This document shows positions 9,987 to 19,615 of a DNA stretch of 64,000 nt, piece by piece (position 1 is the first letter of the stretch; every line of letters begins with the position of its first letter). Both the position numbers and the translations under genes were made by a program. The notes below the pieces were generated by a model. That model saw nothing but the letters and a program-made list of their open reading frames with translations, ran no database searches and was not told the origin of the DNA. The stretch is taken from assembly GCA_963575745.1 (NCBI GenBank), contig CAUYUJ010000365.1:50817-114816 (forward strand), in the 5' to 3' direction. This stretch comes from Prorocentrum cordatum. Its lineage: Eukaryota; Sar; Dinophyceae; Prorocentrales; Prorocentraceae.

Positions 9987-10300
9987 ACCCCCCTTGCGCC
10001 CGTTCCCTACGTCACGTTCGGTCTCCACTGCTTGCGCGGAGCCCTGCAGCCCTCGGGCCACCCCGCAGGGGCTCGGGGAGAGAGCCTCGCTTCGCGGTCT
10101 GGGCCCGAGGGCCGGCCTTCCTCCTCGGCGGCGACGAACAGGACGAACGCCTGGCGCGAGGGCGCCAGGATGATCGCGTCTCGCGCTTCGAACAACGCGA
10201 TCCGCGACGCCCAGGCCTGGGGGATCGCCAGGAGGGGAGCGCGCCGTACCGCGGAGCCTTCTCGCCCTCTGCCATGCATCCTTTTCGATATTTCTCTTCA
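9987..10300. other. No gene seen; CpG-rich stretch
   Basis: GC-rich sequence with many CG dinucleotides. Frames are open on both strands because of composition, and no domain is recognised. Confidence 0.4.
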
Positions 10301-10309
10301 TCCTCGATT

Positions 10310-10775
10310 ATCGTCCACCTGCTCCTCCTGCTCCTGCTCCTCCCCATCCTGATCCTCCTCCTCCTCCTCCTCATCCTCCTCTTCATCCTCCTCCTCCTGC
10401 TCCCCACCCCCCAACACCATCCTCTTCGATCCTCCTCCTCCTCCTCCACCACCTCCTCCTTCATCCCCCTCCCACCTCAATCTGCCTCCTCTTCCCTTCC
10501 CCATCTCCCTCCTCCTCCCCCCTCCAAGCTCCATCCCGTTAACTTCGGCGCCCACCCTCTTCCATCCTCCATCCCACTCCATCCTCCGTCCTCCGCCTTC
10601 CTCTATCCTCCGCCCTCCTCCGTCCTCCGCCACCCTCCGTTTCCATCCCGCTCCGCCTCCTCCTCCTCCTTATCCCCATATCCTCCTCTTCCTCCTCCTC
10701 CTCCTCCTCCTCCTCCTCCTCCCCTCCTCCTCCTCCTCCTCCTCCTCCTCCTCCTCCTCCTCCTCCTCCTTCTCG
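10310..10775. repeat. Pyrimidine microsatellite cluster (CTC/CCT/ATCCTC)n
   Basis: A 460-base pyrimidine-rich tract with pure CTC runs at about 10340-10410 and 10680-10772, and CATCC/CTCCGTC variants between them. Long frames here are repeat artefacts. Confidence 0.85.
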
Positions 10776-11980
10776 ACCCTCCATTCCCCCCAGCCGCCGC
10801 CCGTTGTCACGGGGGGAAGGGGGCGCGCCTGGCACCCGCTCGGAGGTCCTCTGGCTGAAGCCCAAGGTACAAGGAGGCGCCGCGTCAACGCCGCTATGCT
10901 CCGGCGACCTCCCCTTGCAGTGGCTGAAGGCCGCGGCGGCGCCGCCCCTCCTCGCGGGGGCAACGCCAGGGGGAGATACGGTCAGGAGTTTTGGCTCAGC
11001 GTGTCGCTCCGCCTGTTCTGGCCCACCACGCTTCGGATCGACACGCTATCCACGTCCCATTCCCCAAGCGTCAACGTCCCGAGCTTTTCTGATCCTCCCG
11101 CCCCGCGGAGCGGAGGGACACGCTATCTGCTCGCAGAGCATTGCGTGCCGCCGGGGCCGCCGCCGCAACAATTGCCGATGGGGAGCCGATGGCCCACCCC
11201 GCCCAGGAGCGTGCGGTTTCGCGATCGGGAGCCCATCGCCGATCTATCGGCGACGCATCGCCGATCCCAACTCGATAGCTCCTCCCCGGAGCTGGTCCAC
11301 ACGTTCCCCCTCAATCTCGCAATGTGACGGCGAAGAGAGAACGGCACAGACAGAAGCCTTCGGAGGTCCGTGCGGAGTCCTTGTTGGATCGGCGCTAGGC
11401 CCTTCCCACTGGCGGCGCCTCCAGCGTTGCCCCCGGCGCGCTCCGCGCGCCTCCTCCTGGCCATATCCGTTGGATCCCGCACGGGAGAGCGCCCGTGGAT
11501 GGGATGACTAAAGACGATGTCAGTAAGGGTAACGCTGCGTTGGCCAAATTGCTCGCACATCTAGTGCTGGTGGACCAGGGCGACGAGATCTCCCGCCGTC
11601 GTGGCTGGCCTGGCGCCGAGGACCACTCTCAGGCAGCCTCCCGACGGACATTGGAGCAGGACAAACGGCTCGTTTCATGGATCGGATTGTGTGGACCATG
11701 TAACTCGGCGACCGTGTTATATCCCAGTCCAGGGTCTGCGATCGGGTCTCCTCTCTCTCCCTCGTCGTCTCCTTGGATGTGCGGACTTGTGTCACCATAG
11801 GTTTGTATGTTCCGATTCGTTGTATAGGTATTGTTTCTTGGGGATGCTAAACCTAGGAGTAAGTATGACCCGTGGGGCGGGTCCCTAAATTTCGCGGGTC
11901 AGGTTTCGCACTTAGTTCACATGTGGGACGACCTGAGTCGTCCAGGTCAATTCTTCCAGGGACGCTCGCCACACTACATT
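10776..11980. other. No gene seen between the microsatellites and the spliced-leader relict
   Basis: GC-rich unique sequence. Two short related words, CGACACGCTATCC (11039) and GGACACGCTATCT (11116), recur. I found no convincing exon. Confidence 0.4.
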
Positions 11981-12002
11981 TCCGTAGCCGTGTTGGCTCA
12001 AG
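11981..12002 (+). other. Relict dinoflagellate spliced leader (DinoSL)
   Basis: Apart from positions 10 and 12 (A to G and T to G), these 22 bases match the established DinoSL exon. The block CCGTAGCC and the block TTGGCTCAAG are both intact. A chance match at this level in 64 kb is very unlikely. In dinoflagellates such relicts mark genes that re-entered the genome from trans-spliced mRNA. The next bases are GCAGAACGG, so there is no clear GT donor of a functional SL RNA gene. Confidence 0.82.
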
Positions 12003-12068
12003 GCAGAACGGCTTCCGCTCATCCTGCCACTGCCACATGCCAGCCCGCGCCGCGGTGCGCGCCGTCGG

Positions 12069-12283
12069 ATCTGGACGCCCGAAATGGGTACCGAAAGAAT
12101 GGGTACCATGCCCAACAGCAGTTCCTGTTCATTTTGGACAGGACTCGCTGTCCGCGCCGCCACGGTCTGTGTCCATTTGAGACAGAAGGCCGCTTGCCCG
12201 ACAGCGGCCGCTGTTGGTTTGGGACAACATTGGTTGTTGGGCATTGTACCCATTCTTTCCGTACCCATTTCGGGCGTCCAGAT
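12069..12283. mobile_element. MITE-like element with 49-bp terminal inverted repeats
   Basis: The left end at 12069-12117 (ATCTGGACGCCCGAAATGGG ... CCCAACA) and the right end at 12235-12283 are reverse complements with two mismatches over 49 bases. The 117-base interior has no coding capacity. CGG flanks both sides, a possible 3-bp target duplication. The left arm contains AATGGGTACC twice. It sits 66 bases downstream of the spliced-leader relict. Confidence 0.85.
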
Positions 12284-12410
12284 CGGAGGCCTGGCGCCAG
12301 GGGCCAGCGCGCCGGAGGGCAGCCGGCGGCCTGCAGGGGAGCGGGCGGCGGCGGGAGCGCGGCCCGCCGCCACACCTCCGCTTCCAGTCGCGGTCCGCGC
12401 GCCTCGGGGC

Positions 12411-12872
12411 ATGGCGCCGGCCACGTCGCCCGCCGTGGGCTCGGGCAGCGTCGGGGCTCCCGCCGGGGCGCCTCCGGCGATTCGCCGCCGCCCCTCACCA
12501 GCCTCGAACGTATCCTTATCCCTAAGATTGACACGCGGGCCAGACTCGTGGCCAGACTCGTGGCGTTCCGCGTGTGCCCGACAGTCCGTATATAAAGGAC
12601 GCCCAGGCGACTTGCCCTTGTCAGGGGATCGTCAGATCGTGAGAGCAGCACAGAGGCGGCGAAGTCGGCCTCAGCGGCCTGGGAGAAAATCGTATGATTG
12701 TGCTTTCGCGGCTCTTTCGAAAGAGGAGGAATCAGTGGAGAAAGATGAGGACGAAAAGGAGGTCGGAGGGAGAGGGAGCAGGGGGAGGAGGAGGAGGAGG
12801 ACCAGTGCAAATCCAAGGCGCAGCAACGATGCTGCAATGAACAGTTCCTCCAAGTTCCCTCTTCATAGTTGA
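12411..12872 (+). CDS. Possible small ORF downstream of the spliced-leader relict
   Basis: The frame opens with ATG at 12411 (MAPATSPAVGSGSVGAP) and runs 153 codons to a stop at 12870-12872. It has an Ala/Pro/Arg-rich first half and a Lys/Glu-rich then Arg-rich tail (KEEESVEKDEDEKEVGG). No domain is recognised. Its only support is the position, 0.4 kb 3' of the DinoSL relict on the same strand, with a MITE-like insertion between them in what would be the 5' leader. The composition alone could keep this frame open, so I regard it as weak. A TATATAAAGG word lies at about 12589 inside it. Confidence 0.2.
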   Translation: MAPATSPAVGSGSVGAPAGAPPAIRRRPSPASNVSLSLRLTRGPDSWPDSWRSACARQSVYKGRPGDLPLSGDRQIVRAAQRRRSRPQRPGRKSYDCAFAALSKEEESVEKDEDEKEVGGRGSRGRRRRRTSANPRRSNDAAMNSSSKFPLHS

Positions 12873-12899
12873 TCAAGTCCGCACCAAAATATTTAGATT

Positions 12900-13520
12900 C
12901 TGGGAAATGGCCCATTCGACGACAACCGTCTGAGAATTTCTATCGCGTCAGAATGCCACTCCTGGGACTTCAACGCCGCGCCCTGATAGTCTTGATCTGT
13001 GCCACAACACCATTCCTGGAACTGTAACACCGCGAGCTGGCGTGACTTCTGCGTCCTGACACTCCGAACAAAGTGAAATAACACCGTTCCTGGGACTTCA
13101 GCCGTGCAAATCCTCGACCCTGCTGTACAATGTTCAGACAAATGCGCGCGGGCGAAACGCAATTGCCAAATTTTGAAAACCAGCCGCCCTCAATCCGCGA
13201 ATCTGTTTCAAACTTTTAAGGCGAATGCGTGCGGCGCTGAGTCGAGAACCACATGTTGAAAACCAATTGTCGTTTATCCGCGGAGCTGTTGCGACTTTTA
13301 AAGAAGAGTGCGCACGGCGGTAAGGCGACGGCCACATTTCGAAAACCACTTGTCCTCCATCCGTAAACTTGTTGTAAACTTGTATGACGAATGCGCGCGG
13401 CGGTAAGACGGGAAACACGTGTTGTAAACGGCACGCCCCCCATTCGTGAAGTTGCCGCAGATGTGACGTTTCAGGGTCATAAATGGTGAGGCGGTCTCAG
13501 GCGAAACGCCCCGCCCGCCC
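12900..13520 (-). repeat. Right inverted arm of the 6.7 kb unit
   Basis: Reverse-complemented, it starts with the GC-rich leader (13520 downwards). Four 83-bp repeats follow, with shared points near 13442, 13358, 13276 and 13193, and then CCCAGGAA/TCCAGGAATGG repeats down to about 12900. The order and copy number of the 83-bp repeat equal those of the left arm. Confidence 0.75.
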
Positions 13521-14018
13521 TACCGACACGTCTGGGGGTGCGACAGGAAGAAATTATTCATAAGGAAAAAGGGGTGGAGGAGAAGGACATCTGAATTCTT
13601 GAGCCCCTCTGGCTCAGGCCGTCTGCGGGCAACCCCCGCTCTCGAGGGGGCGCCCGACGCGCCGCCGGGCCGCCGCGGCCCCCCCCGCCTGCCCGCGGCT
13701 CCCCGGGCCCCGCTTGATACCTGGCCGCCCTCGCTTGCGGCCCTGCATCCAGCGAGGCGCCCAGCGCGATGGAGGATGGGATCTCCGATCTCGAGATCGA
13801 TCGGGTTGATGGAAGACAGGGTGGGAGTACGAGCGAGCCTAGCGCAGGACCTGGGAGGCCACGCGCTGGCCGCAGCCATCCCCCCCCCCCCCCCTGGATC
13901 ACACCCTCTCCCAGATCCCCCCCGGACAGCTATCGCCTCCAGACTCAGGGGGGAACTTGACCGACTTTCAGAATGATCGATCTCACGTCGGATCCCCCGA
14001 TCGATTCTGCAGACCCCG
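13521..14018. other. No gene seen
   Basis: GC-rich sequence with a C13 tract near 13881. Open frames on both strands lack recognisable features. Confidence 0.4.
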
Positions 14019-15180
14019 GTGAAGGAAGGATGGCCAACTCGGCTGTCAGCCGAGGAGAGAAGAACCGGCAGGGCAGACCCGACTGACTCAAGAGAAGAAG
14101 CGGCCATTAGCCGCAACCCTGGTAGCCCTAGCAGCTCTGGTGCGCAAGACGGCGCCGCCCCCTCCCCCCCCCCCTCCCCACCTTCGATTCCATCTCCCCC
14201 ACCCTTCCGTTCCATCCACAGGGCCCTCCGAAAGCCAGCCCTCTCTCCCAGGGGGGGCTTGCGCGGCTGCGACGACGCCGCGGGCGCCTGCTCTACAGGG
14301 CGCCTCCGCCCCAACCCCGATCGCAGGGCACTGGGCCACGGGGGCGCCTCGCGCGAACGCCGCCCGACCCCCCCCCCCAGAAGGGCGCCCTGCGGTGCCT
14401 CCCCAACTGGCGCAGGCGCGGACGCCTTCAGCGGCCGCAGGCCCCCTCAGAGTCGCGCCCCCCTGTCTCCCTCAGGTGAGCGAGGCCCTCTCGCCCTCCA
14501 TGCCCCCATGGGCGCCCCTGGCGGCCAGCGGACCTTGCAAAGTGAACCCGGGCCCGTTAGGCCCCCCCCTCCCCCGCAGGCGGCCCAGGCGCGCGCGCCC
14601 TCCGACGCCCGAGCCCCGATGCCCTACCGGGCGCACCTGGCGGCCAGCAGACCTCTCCGAGTGAAGCAGGGCCCGTTGGGCCAGAAGGGATCGCTTCGGT
14701 TGCGCCATCGGACTCGCAAGGAGAGACAGGGCCCATTAGGCCGGAAGGGAACGCGGTTTCGGTTTTATCGGCCCCCAAAACTGACATAGGGCCCGCTAGG
14801 CCAGAGGGCGGCGGAGACGCGGCCACATCGACCAACGCGGCAGCCCTCTCGGGCAACATTCCCCCCAGGATTGCGCCTCCCCCCCCCCCCCTCCGCCTCC
14901 ATAGCCGAACAAGGCACTCCTGCCTCCTATCGTCTGAGCGCTGACGCCCGCGAGAGCGCCCCCGGTGGCCAGCAGACCTCGCAAGGAGAAACATGGCCCG
15001 TCAGGCCAGGAGAGAATAGAGCGACGGCCTCATCGAGCGTCACGGCAGCTCTCTGTGGCGCCAGGTCTCCTCGGGGTCGTGATCCCCCCCCCCGCGGGCG
15101 GCCCAGACATTCGTGCTCTCCGACGCCCGAATCCTGATGCCCTGCCGGGCACCCCTGGCGGCCAGCAGACCTCCCCAGAC
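14019..15180 (+). pseudogene. Collagen-like GAPGGQQTS / GPVRPEG repeat ORF, frame-broken
   Basis: The repeat APGGQ(Q/R)T is read four times, near 14513, 14632, 14957 and 15151. It is followed by SEAGPVGPEG, then GETGPIRPEG and IGPARPEG at about 20-residue spacing (14657-14800). A second locus at 47.27-47.46 kb encodes the same series (EAGPVRPEG, EAGPVRPDG, TGPVRPRG) with mostly conservative replacements, so this reading frame has been under protein-level constraint. The four repeat blocks fall in different frames, and the total has no stop-free path, so this copy looks decayed. Gly/Pro-rich low-complexity proteins of this type have no assigned enzymatic role, and none is claimed. Confidence 0.5.
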
Positions 15181-15258
15181 ATCCTGCGCCATGATTTGTT
15201 CAAGGTGCCTTCGACGCATTGATTTATGTCGAACGGATTGATTTTGAGTTGATGAATC

Positions 15259-15260
<2 letters not shown>

Positions 15261-15343
<83 letters not shown>
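15261..15343 (-). repeat. 83-nt homopolymer T tract (poly-A on the minus strand)
   Basis: An uninterrupted T run. It could be the poly-A tail of a minus-strand retroposed sequence lying at higher coordinates, but no flanking target duplication was found. The Phe or Lys runs it encodes are artefacts. Confidence 0.9.
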
Positions 15344-15359
15344 CAAGCGGCTTGCTTTT

Positions 15360-15495
15360 TTGAAGGATGCCTCGATTTTTGCAGCATGCCTTGTTTTTTT
15401 TGCAGCATGCCTTGATTTGTCGCAGCATGCCTTGACTTGGTGCAGCATGCCTTGATTGTTTTGCAGCATGCCTTGATTGTTTGCAGCATGTCAAC
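15360..15495 (+). repeat. 21-bp minisatellite GCAGCATGCCTTGATTGTTT
   Basis: About six imperfect copies of a GCAGCATGCCTTGA core with T-rich linkers follow the T tract directly. Confidence 0.85.
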
Positions 15496-15504
15496 TGGTT
15501 GCTT

Positions 15505-16265
15505 GGCAGTGTAATTCCAAACGCTGATCTGTCTGCGGCCCCTTGATCGAGGCCGACGCACGCGCCTACTCCTCGATTGTGGGCAATCTATACATAGAAC
15601 TCACCGCGCGCCCGCGCGCGCGCTCGCGGGAGTTCTGTATTGTCCTAGAGTCGACATGTAATTCCAAAAACTGAATTTGAAATTTCTGTGGCCCTTTCAG
15701 GAGGCCGACGGACGCGCTTACATTTCTAATGTTGACAATGCAAAACTCCACATGCGCGCGCGTGGAAAATTCTGTATTGTCCACGCTACAAAAGCAGACG
15801 TGTAATTCCAAAAACTGAATTTGAAAATTCTGTGGCCCTTTAAGGAGGCCGACGGACGCGCCGACTTCTCTACTGTGGACATTGCAAAACTACTCCCGCG
15901 CGCGCCTGCGGGGAGTTCTGTATTGTCCACATTAGAAAAGTTGACATTTATAGTTCCAAAAACTAAATTTGAAATTTCTGTGGCCCTTTACGGAGGCCGA
16001 CGGACGCGCTTAAATTTCCAGTGTTGGCAATACAGAACTCCACGAGTTCTGAATTGTCCACAATGGAGATCTCTATTGTTGACAATACAGAACTCTCCAC
16101 GCGCGCGCGCGCGTCCGCGCGCGCGCCCGCCCGTGGATTTGTATTGCATGTCCACAATAGAAAAAGCCGACATGTAATTCCAAAAACTGAATTTGAAATT
16201 TCTGTGGCCCTTCAAGGAGGCCGACGGACGCGCCGATCTTTCGATTGTTGACAATGCAGTGCTCA
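15505..16265 (+). repeat. Five-copy tandem array of about 150 bp with internal hairpins
   Basis: The core GGAGGCCGACGGACGCGC recurs near 15547 (variant), 15700, 15843, 15991 and 16215. Each core is preceded by GTAATTCCAAAAACTGAATT and a TTTCTGTGGCCCTT block. Between cores, GACAATRCAGAACTC and its complement GAGTTCTGTATTGTC enclose alternating GCGCGC loops, giving a hairpin per unit and an extra one in the fourth. Confidence 0.85.
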
Positions 16266-16294
16266 TGTTCCGTACATTTACATTCATATACATA

Positions 16295-16475
<181 letters not shown>

Positions 16476-16741
16476 GTACACGCACTTAGTCATATCCCTT
16501 ATCTTCTTTCTAGTTCATTTATTGTCTCCAGGCTCCATCGACGGCTCGTTCTGCCCTCGCCCCTCCGCCGCCGCGTCCTCGGCCGGGGGTTGTCGCTGCG
16601 GTCGCTCAGGCGCGGGCCGCGCCGCGCCCCCGCGGGGGCTGCCGCGAGAGCGAGGATCGGTCCCCTCACGCGGTGGCCACTAGCTCCTCTCTTCCCTCCC
16701 TCTCTTCTTTCGTTCGCGCGAGGGGACCGATCTTCGCGCTC

Positions 16742-16766
16742 GGGGGGGGGGGGGGGGGGGGGGGGG
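16742..16766. repeat. G25 homopolymer
   Basis: Uninterrupted G tract, prone to copy-number error. Confidence 0.9.
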
Positions 16767-16815
16767 CGCCGTGGCGGCGGGAGGCGCGTCGCCGAGCGGC
16801 GGCGCGCCGAAAGAC

Positions 16816-17007
16816 ATGAACAGGCACTCCCCGCGCGCCAAGGTCGACGCCGAACTCGTCGGCCATGCGATGGCGAACACCGAGCAGAATTGGCCGCAGC
16901 TGCTAGGCGAAGCGGACGACGACGACGAGGAGGGCGAGGAGGGCGAACGACCGACGGTCGAAGATCGAACATCGGGGGCGCGACGACGCCAAGGCAATAA
17001 GGGATAA
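16816..17007 (+). CDS. Short ORF or exon, acidic C-terminal part, unknown protein
   Basis: Sixty-three codons from ATG at 16816 begin MNRHSPRAKVDAELVGHAM, continue with ANTEQNWPQLLGEADDDDEE, and end in a charged segment before TAA. The amino-acid mix (balanced hydrophobics in a helix-like first half, then Asp/Glu) looks like a real exon, unlike the GC-driven frames around it. I see no matching neighbour exon, so it may be a fragment. The function is unknown. Confidence 0.35.
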   Translation: MNRHSPRAKVDAELVGHAMANTEQNWPQLLGEADDDDEEGEEGERPTVEDRTSGARRRQGNKG

Positions 17008-19030
17008 AGGGATACAGAGGAACAGGAGGAGGAGGAGGAGGAGAAGGATGATGAGGGGGAGGAGGAGGATCAAGGCGGAGGGAAGGGGCACCTCATCGTT
17101 TTTTTCACAGTTGCATACATTTGGGGAATTATTTCCGAACTAATTTCCATGACATTACATGCATTCAATTGAAGTTGGTATGCGACCTAGGATTTCGAAA
17201 GGGGTCTAGAGGGGAAAATCGTTCTCGTTTGGTGACGGGGGTTCTACATCTTTTCGTTGGACTCCTGAGTCCAGATTCCAAGTTCGGATCCGATCGAAAT
17301 AAATAAATTAATTAATTATTTGATTTCCGGATTCCTGGCAGAAAGGACGGTGATGCAAAATTATAGAATAGCAGCGAAGGTGAGCAGAGGAGAGGAGGAG
17401 AACCGAATATCGGAGAACGGTTGAAACAAGAATAACAGGACAGCAGCAGAGCCGTGGGGGAGAAGAGAAAATGCTTCACTGATGGGGGTGGCAGTGCCGC
17501 GGCCCACGCCGATGGTATCAGCCCTCGTAGCCAGAACGCCTCAGCGCGTTGATTTGCGTCAGCGCCTGATTCGCCAACTCATCACTCATATCGTGTGCCT
17601 TATTACCTCGATTCATCTCGCGCTGCCATCCTCTGTGGAGGGCAGTCTCACACTGCCATCCTCTGTAGAGGGCAGTCTCGCGATATACGTATGCTTCCTA
17701 TCCTTTGGCCACGCTGCGCCCGTGGCTACATTCAGCATCATCTCAGCGAGCCTGGTGCCGTCCTTCTGCTGACTAGATGGAAGAGCAATCTTCGACACGA
17801 CTGTTGTCGACACCATCTTGCACAGAGAAGAGGAGCAGAGGAGAGTAGGGCATGAGATAGTGAACGTGTATTTGTATTTAAAGGCTGCCGCCGTTTATTG
17901 CAATCTCTTCCGCGGCCCGTGCGTTTTTCGTTTTTCCTCTTGTTGGGCGTTGTTGGGGGGAAGGGTAAGTGCCCGAGTCCTTGGATTAATGCAGGTAGTG
18001 AAGTTCGCGCTCACGAAGGCTCCGAATCGAAGTAGGTATTCTTTTCGGGTTCTTTAGGGGCGTGGGAATCTTTCTGTGTCTATGTATCGCTGTCTCGGGA
18101 TTTTCAACAGCGGATAACCTTCTCGGTGCGCCGGAGAAGGCCCCCATTTGAGAGTGCCGAGTTACCGCCGGGGCGCCCGCTCCCATATCCGAGGTGGGAT
18201 TGGGAAGGGGTATATACGCTCCGCCTCTGGATCAACAGCTCGTGCCACCTAGATTTAACTCGGTCCAGAGGTGCAGAGATTTCTTAACTCGGCTAAGATA
18301 TCTCACTTGCGGCGGGAATGGCCTAAGGCCTGCTAAGTCGTGTTATTTTGATTTCTCGAACCTCTTCCAAGTCTCGTTTTGAGACCTCGATAGCCATTTT
18401 GGCGAGGGGATCGATTAGTCTAAAGTGATTCGACCTCTGCGTGGGGCTTTACGGTGCGAGATAAATCGCCCCGAGGGCACCGGGGGGAGGTGCGAGACCC
18501 TTAGTGCAATCCCTGGCCGCCCTGGCCCCCCCCCGCTGCTCTGCTGCTTCTCCATCCAGCTCTGTTGTTGTGTTGTTCCCTTCCTCCCTCATCTCTCCCC
18601 TTCGCACTCCGTTTATCCTCTTTTGCTCCCACGGGATTCTTTTGCAGGGGCGTGGGGGAGAAATTGCGAGGAACAGGGTCCCTGATGAGAATTCGGGCTG
18701 CGGTTATTGCGTTCTAGAATTTAAAGCCATATTATTGCTGGAGTCGCCTCGAAACAATCCTCGTTGGCCGCGTTATTGTCGGATACGTAGCCCCAGAGTC
18801 CGGAAGATACTTAGAAATGTAGTATCGTGACTGTCAGCTCTTACACGCTGGGAGGCTGCGCAAGCTTCGGGATCACCCTCCTCGGGTGACCAGCTTGGCG
18901 GATTTTCGAAATCCGCACCGGCACTAAAAAGGCATAGACGGGGGCCGAAGATGGACCGGCATGTTTTCGAATGCAGTATCAAGACGCCACACGCAGACAC
19001 ATATGAAATACAAAGTATTTGCATTGATTA
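17008..19030. other. 2 kb without a recognised gene
   Basis: Mixed-composition unique sequence with GGA runs at about 17020-17070. It includes a 28-bp tandem pair at 17623-17680 (CTGCCATCCTCTG ... GAGGGCAGTCTC), each copy self-complementary, and a CCTTCTCGG/CCGGAGAAGG hairpin near 18117. I tested 18.0-18.95 kb by eye for rRNA or snRNA landmarks and could not recognise any. Confidence 0.4.
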
Positions 19031-19035
19031 ATTAT

Positions 19036-19156
19036 CTAGCGGCGTCAGTCCTCGGAGCCGCGCTTTGAGGATTCGTCTAGAATTTCTGGAGGTCAGTCCA
19101 CGGAGCCACGTTTTCAGGATTCGCCCAGGATGTTTAGGTGTCAGTCCTCACAGTCA
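19036..19156 (+). repeat. 47-bp repeat, two and a third copies
   Basis: GTCAGTCCTCGGAGCC near 19044 recurs as GTCAGTCCACGGAGCC near 19092 and partially near 19139. The repeat body contains GAGGATTCGTCTAG-like words. Confidence 0.7.
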
Positions 19157-19615
19157 AATGCCCGTCTTTCACTGGGGCTCATTGCTTTGGCCACGCTCGC
19201 GAGCTTGTCAATTCACAGTGGGAACGAGGTGCAAGATCGAGGTCGTTTCGGGGAGGGTGCCCTGGAGATCTTCGTGCCTGTTGGATGGTCTTGTGCATCC
19301 TGGGGGGGGGCGCCCTCGGACGTTCTGTGTGTTTTGGCCGGCAGAGGGTCTTGTGTTCTTGAAGGGTGCTCTTCTGTCCCAGATCCGGCTGCGCCTGAGC
19401 GTGCCCCGCTTCTTTGGCCGTCTCGCAGCCCATTGGTGCGTTGCAGGGAGAAGCGTCTATGCTTGTGGAAGGTGATCAATCATCAATTGGTGAAGAATTC
19501 GTTGACGCTCGCTTTCTTTCGACCGCATTGCACGGCGCCGTCTGGGCAATTCTGAAGACATCTTTGCGTGGCACATGCTTGGAGTAGCATTTCTTTGTGA
19601 TGTGCGCATATCGGA

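Larger units (their letters stand above)
6809..13520. mobile_element. 6.7 kb unit with long compound inverted terminal repeats
   Basis: The left arm (6809-7480) and the reverse complement of the right arm (12900-13520) share the same order of parts. Both begin with a GC-rich leader (GGGCGGGC then GGGCGTTTCGCCTGAGA), followed by four copies of an 83-88 bp repeat and then about three copies of a repeat with the core CCCAGGAATGG. The arms are clearly diverged, so they are not an assembly foldback. The interior holds microsatellites, a foldback, a spliced-leader relict and a MITE-like insertion, but no recognised transposase. I infer an old non-autonomous DNA transposon or a symmetrical duplication. 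No convincing target-site duplication was seen. Confidence 0.68.

Noticed and set aside
10988-10999. TTTTGGCTCAG resembling the 3' half of the spliced leader
   Set aside because: Only about 10-11 bases match, and this is expected by chance at a low but real rate in 64 kb.
12589-12598. TATATAAAGG as a TATA-box promoter
   Set aside because: Dinoflagellate promoters generally lack a TATA box, and no transcript context supports it.
18390-18402. 13-base exact match to the centre of the spliced leader (TAGCCATTTTGGC)
   Set aside because: Flanks do not match the leader on either side, and the site lies in a small CCTCG/CGAGG hairpin. A 13-base match is weak evidence.
18000-18950. Possible rRNA or snRNA gene
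   Set aside because: It has an RNA-like mix of hairpins, but no landmark of 5S, 18S, 28S, U-snRNA or SRP RNA could be matched by eye.
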